Source: JAWLBW01 sp041687475
GTDB taxonomy: Bacteria; J088; JAWLBW01
Direction: 5' to 3'
DNA length: 7,739 nucleotides
Assembly (NCBI GenBank): GCA_041687475.1
Contig: JAWLBW010000223.1
Span: 1-7,739, forward strand
Below the pieces are notes generated by a model. It was given only the letters and a program-made list of their open reading frames with translations, had not been told where the DNA came from and made no database searches. The position numbers and the translations under genes were made by a program. This document shows positions 5,678 to 7,739 of the stretch, in pieces; within the stretch, counting starts at the first letter, position 1; every line of letters starts with the position of its first letter.

Positions 5678-6634
5678 ATGGATCGGAACCTGAGTATCGA
5701 AGCCATGCGCGTGACCGAAGCGGCGGCGCTGTATGCCGCCCGCCTCGTGGGTCGCGGCGACGAAGAAAACTCGCACCTGGCCGCCGTGCGCGGTATCGAG
5801 CGGGCCCTTATCGGCTTTGCCATCGACGGTAGAATCGTTATCGGCGAAGACGATGTCGACGGCAGCCCCGTGCATACGGGCTGCACCCTGGGCGACGCCG
5901 AAAGGCCCGAGGCGGTCGATATCGCCATCAAGCCCATCGAGGGCTCGACGCCCTGCGCCACCGGCGGTCCCAACGCGATTTCGGTCGTCGCTTTCGCCGA
6001 GAAGGGCGGGCTGCTGCCGGCCCCCAAGGTGTACATGGAAAAGCTCGCCGTGGGGCCCGAGGCCGCCGGCGTGTGCAGCCTGCAGCTGAGCGTCGAAGAG
6101 AATCTACGCCGCCTGGCCGACGCCAAGGCCAAGTATGTCGAAGACCTGACGGTGGTGGTGCTCGATCGTCCGCGCAACGAGCGTTACATCGACGCCGTGC
6201 GCAAGGTGGGCGCGCGCATTCAGCTCATCGGCGACGGCGACGTGTCGGGTGCGGTGGCCACGGCCTTCGACCACACCGGCGTCGACATGCTGCTGGGCAT
6301 CGGCGGCGCCCGCGAGGGCGTGCTGGCCGCGGTGGGCCTCAAGTGCCTGCGGGGCGACTTTCAAGGACGCTTCGTCATTCAGGGCGGCGACGACCAGGTC
6401 AAGCTGGCCGAGGTGAACCTGGCCGACACCCAGCGCATCTGGCAGCGCGACGAGCTGGCCCGCGGCCAGGTCATGTTCGCGGCCACCGGTATTACCGACG
6501 GACAGCTGCTGCGCGGCGTGCGCTTCGAGAGCGGCGGCGCGCGCACCTTTTCGCTGGCCATGCGCTCGAAGAGCGGCACGGTGCGCTTCATCGAAACCAC
6601 CCATCGTTTCGATCTGCAACCGGTGTACGAATGA
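5678..6634 (+). CDS. glpX: GlpX-family (class II fructose-1,6-bisphosphatase-like) protein with an altered active site
   Basis: This 318-residue protein belongs to the GlpX family. It starts like family members (MDRNLSIEAMRVTEAAAL) and keeps YMEKLAVGP (119-127), IGDGDV (184-189), GIGGAREGV (207-215, with E213) and ATGITDGQLL (269-278). It aligns to recalled E. coli GlpX without gaps for about 230 residues, then is shorter, as in other short GlpX forms. The catalytic region is unusual. The GRGDKNxAD motif reads GRGDEENSH, so K29 is Glu and D33 is His. GEGEIDEAPMLYIGE reads GEDDVDGSPVHTGCT. DPIEGT reads KPIEGS, so the metal-binding Asp at 85 is Lys. E57, D61 and E88 remain. Normal bisphosphatase activity is therefore doubtful; a pseudo-enzyme or changed substrate is possible. 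ATG at 5678 follows AAGGA (5661-5665) at 12 nt. The stop overlaps the trmH start (ATGA). Confidence 0.88.
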   Translation: MDRNLSIEAMRVTEAAALYAARLVGRGDEENSHLAAVRGIERALIGFAIDGRIVIGEDDVDGSPVHTGCTLGDAERPEAVDIAIKPIEGSTPCATGGPNAISVVAFAEKGGLLPAPKVYMEKLAVGPEAAGVCSLQLSVEENLRRLADAKAKYVEDLTVVVLDRPRNERYIDAVRKVGARIQLIGDGDVSGAVATAFDHTGVDMLLGIGGAREGVLAAVGLKCLRGDFQGRFVIQGGDDQVKLAEVNLADTQRIWQRDELARGQVMFAATGITDGQLLRGVRFESGGARTFSLAMRSKSGTVRFIETTHRFDLQPVYE

Positions 6635-7353
6635 CCGAACGGCCTTCGGACGTACTTGCCGGGCATATCACCCCGGAACGCCGCGACCGTATGGATCGCG
6701 TGCTGGCCGGGCGCACGAGAAACATCACCCTGGTGCTCGAAAACCTGTACGACCCGCACAACATTTCGGCCGTCATACGCAGCGCCGAGGCCCTGGGCAT
6801 TCAGGACGTGCACATCGTCGAAACCCAGCACAAATTCAAGTTTTCGCGCGGCATTACCCGGGGCTGCGAGAAATGGCTCACGATTCACCGCTACAAAGAT
6901 GCGGTGGAGTGCGCGGCGGCCCTGCACGAAAAGGGCTACCGTATTGCCGTGTCCGATCATCGCCCGGGCACGTCGCGCATCGAAGACCTCGACCCGCTGC
7001 CGAAGCGGGCGTTCTGGATGGGGGCCGAGCACTTCGGCGTTTCCGACGATGCCTACCAGGCGTCTGATGAGCGTTTCGGCATACCCATGAGCGGCTTTAC
7101 CGAAAGCTTCAATGTTTCGGTGGCTTCGGCGCTCACGCTTTACACGGCGCGTACGCAGTGGGAGCGTAAAACCGGGCTTGCCGGCGACCTGACCGACGAC
7201 GAACGCGAAGCCCTGCGCCTGCAGTGGCTGCGCGGGCAGCTGTCGGGCGCCGATCACATTCTGGCGCGTTACGACGTAGGCGACGACCGTAAGGGTTGGC
7301 GCACGCGCCTTGTTCCACCTCCGAATTCGACATCACATCGAGACCCATCATGA
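6631..7353 (+). CDS. trmH: tRNA (guanosine-2'-O-)-methyltransferase, TrmH/SpoU family
   Basis: This 240-residue SPOUT (trefoil-knot) RNA methyltransferase uses S-adenosylmethionine to methylate a ribose 2'-OH. Its closest familiar match is TrmH, which makes Gm18 in the tRNA D-loop. The three SpoU motifs are intact. Motif 1 is LENLYDPHNISAVIRSAEALG (N44, catalytic-type R50), read as LENLYDPHN then ISAVIRSAEALG. Motif 2 is FWMGAEHFGVS (128-138, E133). Motif 3 is ESFNVSVASAL (158-168, N161). TrmH is about 229 residues in E. coli, and a helical C-terminal RNA-binding segment (about 190-212) is also visible. The reading frame is open upstream to 6073 inside glpX, but ATG at 6631 overlaps the glpX stop as ATGA and begins family-like sequence. 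The last 20 or so residues, rich in Pro, Ser and Arg, look like non-conserved tail. RlmB or another SpoU target is less likely. Confidence 0.9.
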   Translation: MTERPSDVLAGHITPERRDRMDRVLAGRTRNITLVLENLYDPHNISAVIRSAEALGIQDVHIVETQHKFKFSRGITRGCEKWLTIHRYKDAVECAAALHEKGYRIAVSDHRPGTSRIEDLDPLPKRAFWMGAEHFGVSDDAYQASDERFGIPMSGFTESFNVSVASALTLYTARTQWERKTGLAGDLTDDEREALRLQWLRGQLSGADHILARYDVGDDRKGWRTRLVPPPNSTSHRDPS

Positions 7354-7739
7354 CCGTTCGCGTTCGCTTCGCACCATCGCCCACCGGCTGGCTTCACATC
7401 GGCAACGCCCGCACGGCGCTGTTCAACTGGCTGTACGCCCGCCACAACAACGGCCTCATGGTCTTCCGCATCGAAGACACCGACAAGGAACGCTCGACGC
7501 TGGAGAGCGAACAGTCGATCATCGAAGACATGAAGTGGCTGGGCCTTGACTGGAACGAGGGTCCCCACATCGGGGGCGACCACGGCCCCTACCGCCAGAG
7601 CGAACGCTCGGCCATTTATGAGGAACACCGCGATCGCCTGCTCGCCTCGGGCCACGCCTACCACTGCTACTGCACCAAGGAAGAGCTCGAACAGGTCAAG
7701 GAGGAGCAGCGGGCCCGCAAGGAACCCGTGCGTTACACC
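7350..7739 (+). CDS. gltX: Glutamyl-tRNA synthetase (GluRS), N-terminal part, cut by window edge
   Basis: This is the first 130 codons of a class I aminoacyl-tRNA synthetase that charges tRNA with glutamate (and, in bacteria lacking GlnRS, may misacylate tRNA-Gln). It starts MTVRVRFAPSPTGWLHIGNA, with the HIGH-type ATP motif at HIGN (16-19). It continues with FRIEDTDKERS (39-49), GLDWNEGP (65-72) and YRQSER (81-86), all GluRS hallmarks. C106 and C108 (CYC) match the first half of the zinc site found in many GluRS. The frame is open to the window end; the KMSKS motif and anticodon-binding domain lie beyond it. The ATG at 7350 overlaps the trmH stop (ATGA). No strong ribosome site precedes it, so translational coupling to trmH is likely. 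Genomes with two GluRS copies exist, and this fragment cannot tell GltX1 from GltX2. Confidence 0.95.
   Translation, partial: MTVRVRFAPSPTGWLHIGNARTALFNWLYARHNNGLMVFRIEDTDKERSTLESEQSIIEDMKWLGLDWNEGPHIGGDHGPYRQSERSAIYEEHRDRLLASGHAYHCYCTKEELEQVKEEQRARKEPVRYT

Noticed and set aside
5099..5875. 258-codon open frame on the minus strand
   Set aside because: It lies opposite the thioesterase and glpX start, with no recognisable domain or ribosome site, and is a shadow of these genes.
6073..6630. 186-codon upstream extension of trmH within glpX
   Set aside because: The sequence is an Arg-rich out-of-frame reading of glpX. The ATG at 6631 with ATGA overlap begins family-like sequence.
6379..7257. 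292-codon open frame on the minus strand
   Set aside because: It is antisense to glpX and trmH, whose protein motifs are unambiguous; composition is typical of a shadow frame.

Overview
This GC-rich, gene-dense window suggests a Gram-negative bacterium. The type IV pilus platform protein, the transmembrane kinase with an NtrB-like H-box region and the candidate sigma-54 promoter fit a deltaproteobacterium-like or related lineage. That placement is inference only, since no rRNA or other marker gene is present.

Left part (1-1621). A complete pilC/gspF-type gene lies on the minus strand. It has its own near-consensus sigma-70 promoter (TTGACA, 17 nt, TATGAT) and a hairpin terminator about 15 nt past its stop codon that could work in both directions. 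pilB and pilT are not beside it. Positions 1-99 hold no gene I can support. The 1342-1621 intergenic carries the pilC promoter and, facing right, a candidate sigma-54 promoter and a strong Shine-Dalgarno that places the next gene at a TTG codon (1622).

Middle part (1622-4941). Two overlapping plus-strand genes encode a multi-pass membrane protein of the GT-C/TMTC kind (bacterial glycosyltransferase-like, C-terminal TPR repeats) and a membrane-bound sensor histidine kinase. They overlap by 13 nt, so they are probably one operon. No response regulator is in view. About 300 nt follow without a supportable gene (4942-5245). This stretch holds a multi-tier inverted repeat, two further compact hairpins, and a perfect TATAAT box at its right end.

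Right part (5246-7739). A compact plus-strand operon encodes a hotdog-fold acyl-CoA thioesterase (YbgC/FadM type), a GlpX-family protein, a TrmH-type tRNA 2'-O-ribose methyltransferase, and the start of glutamyl-tRNA synthetase (gltX, cut by the window edge). glpX/trmH and trmH/gltX are joined by ATGA stop-start overlaps. TrmH and GluRS both act on tRNA; the thioesterase and GlpX-like protein are metabolic-type genes with no obvious link to them.

The most unusual point is the GlpX-like protein. It aligns to E. coli GlpX almost without gaps for about 230 residues and keeps the scaffold motifs. The catalytic pocket is changed: the metal-binding Asp of the DPIEGT motif is Lys, the Lys and Asp of GRGDKNxAD are Glu and His, and the EAPMLYIGE segment is replaced. 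It may be a pseudo-enzyme or a neofunctionalised family member rather than a fructose-1,6-bisphosphatase.
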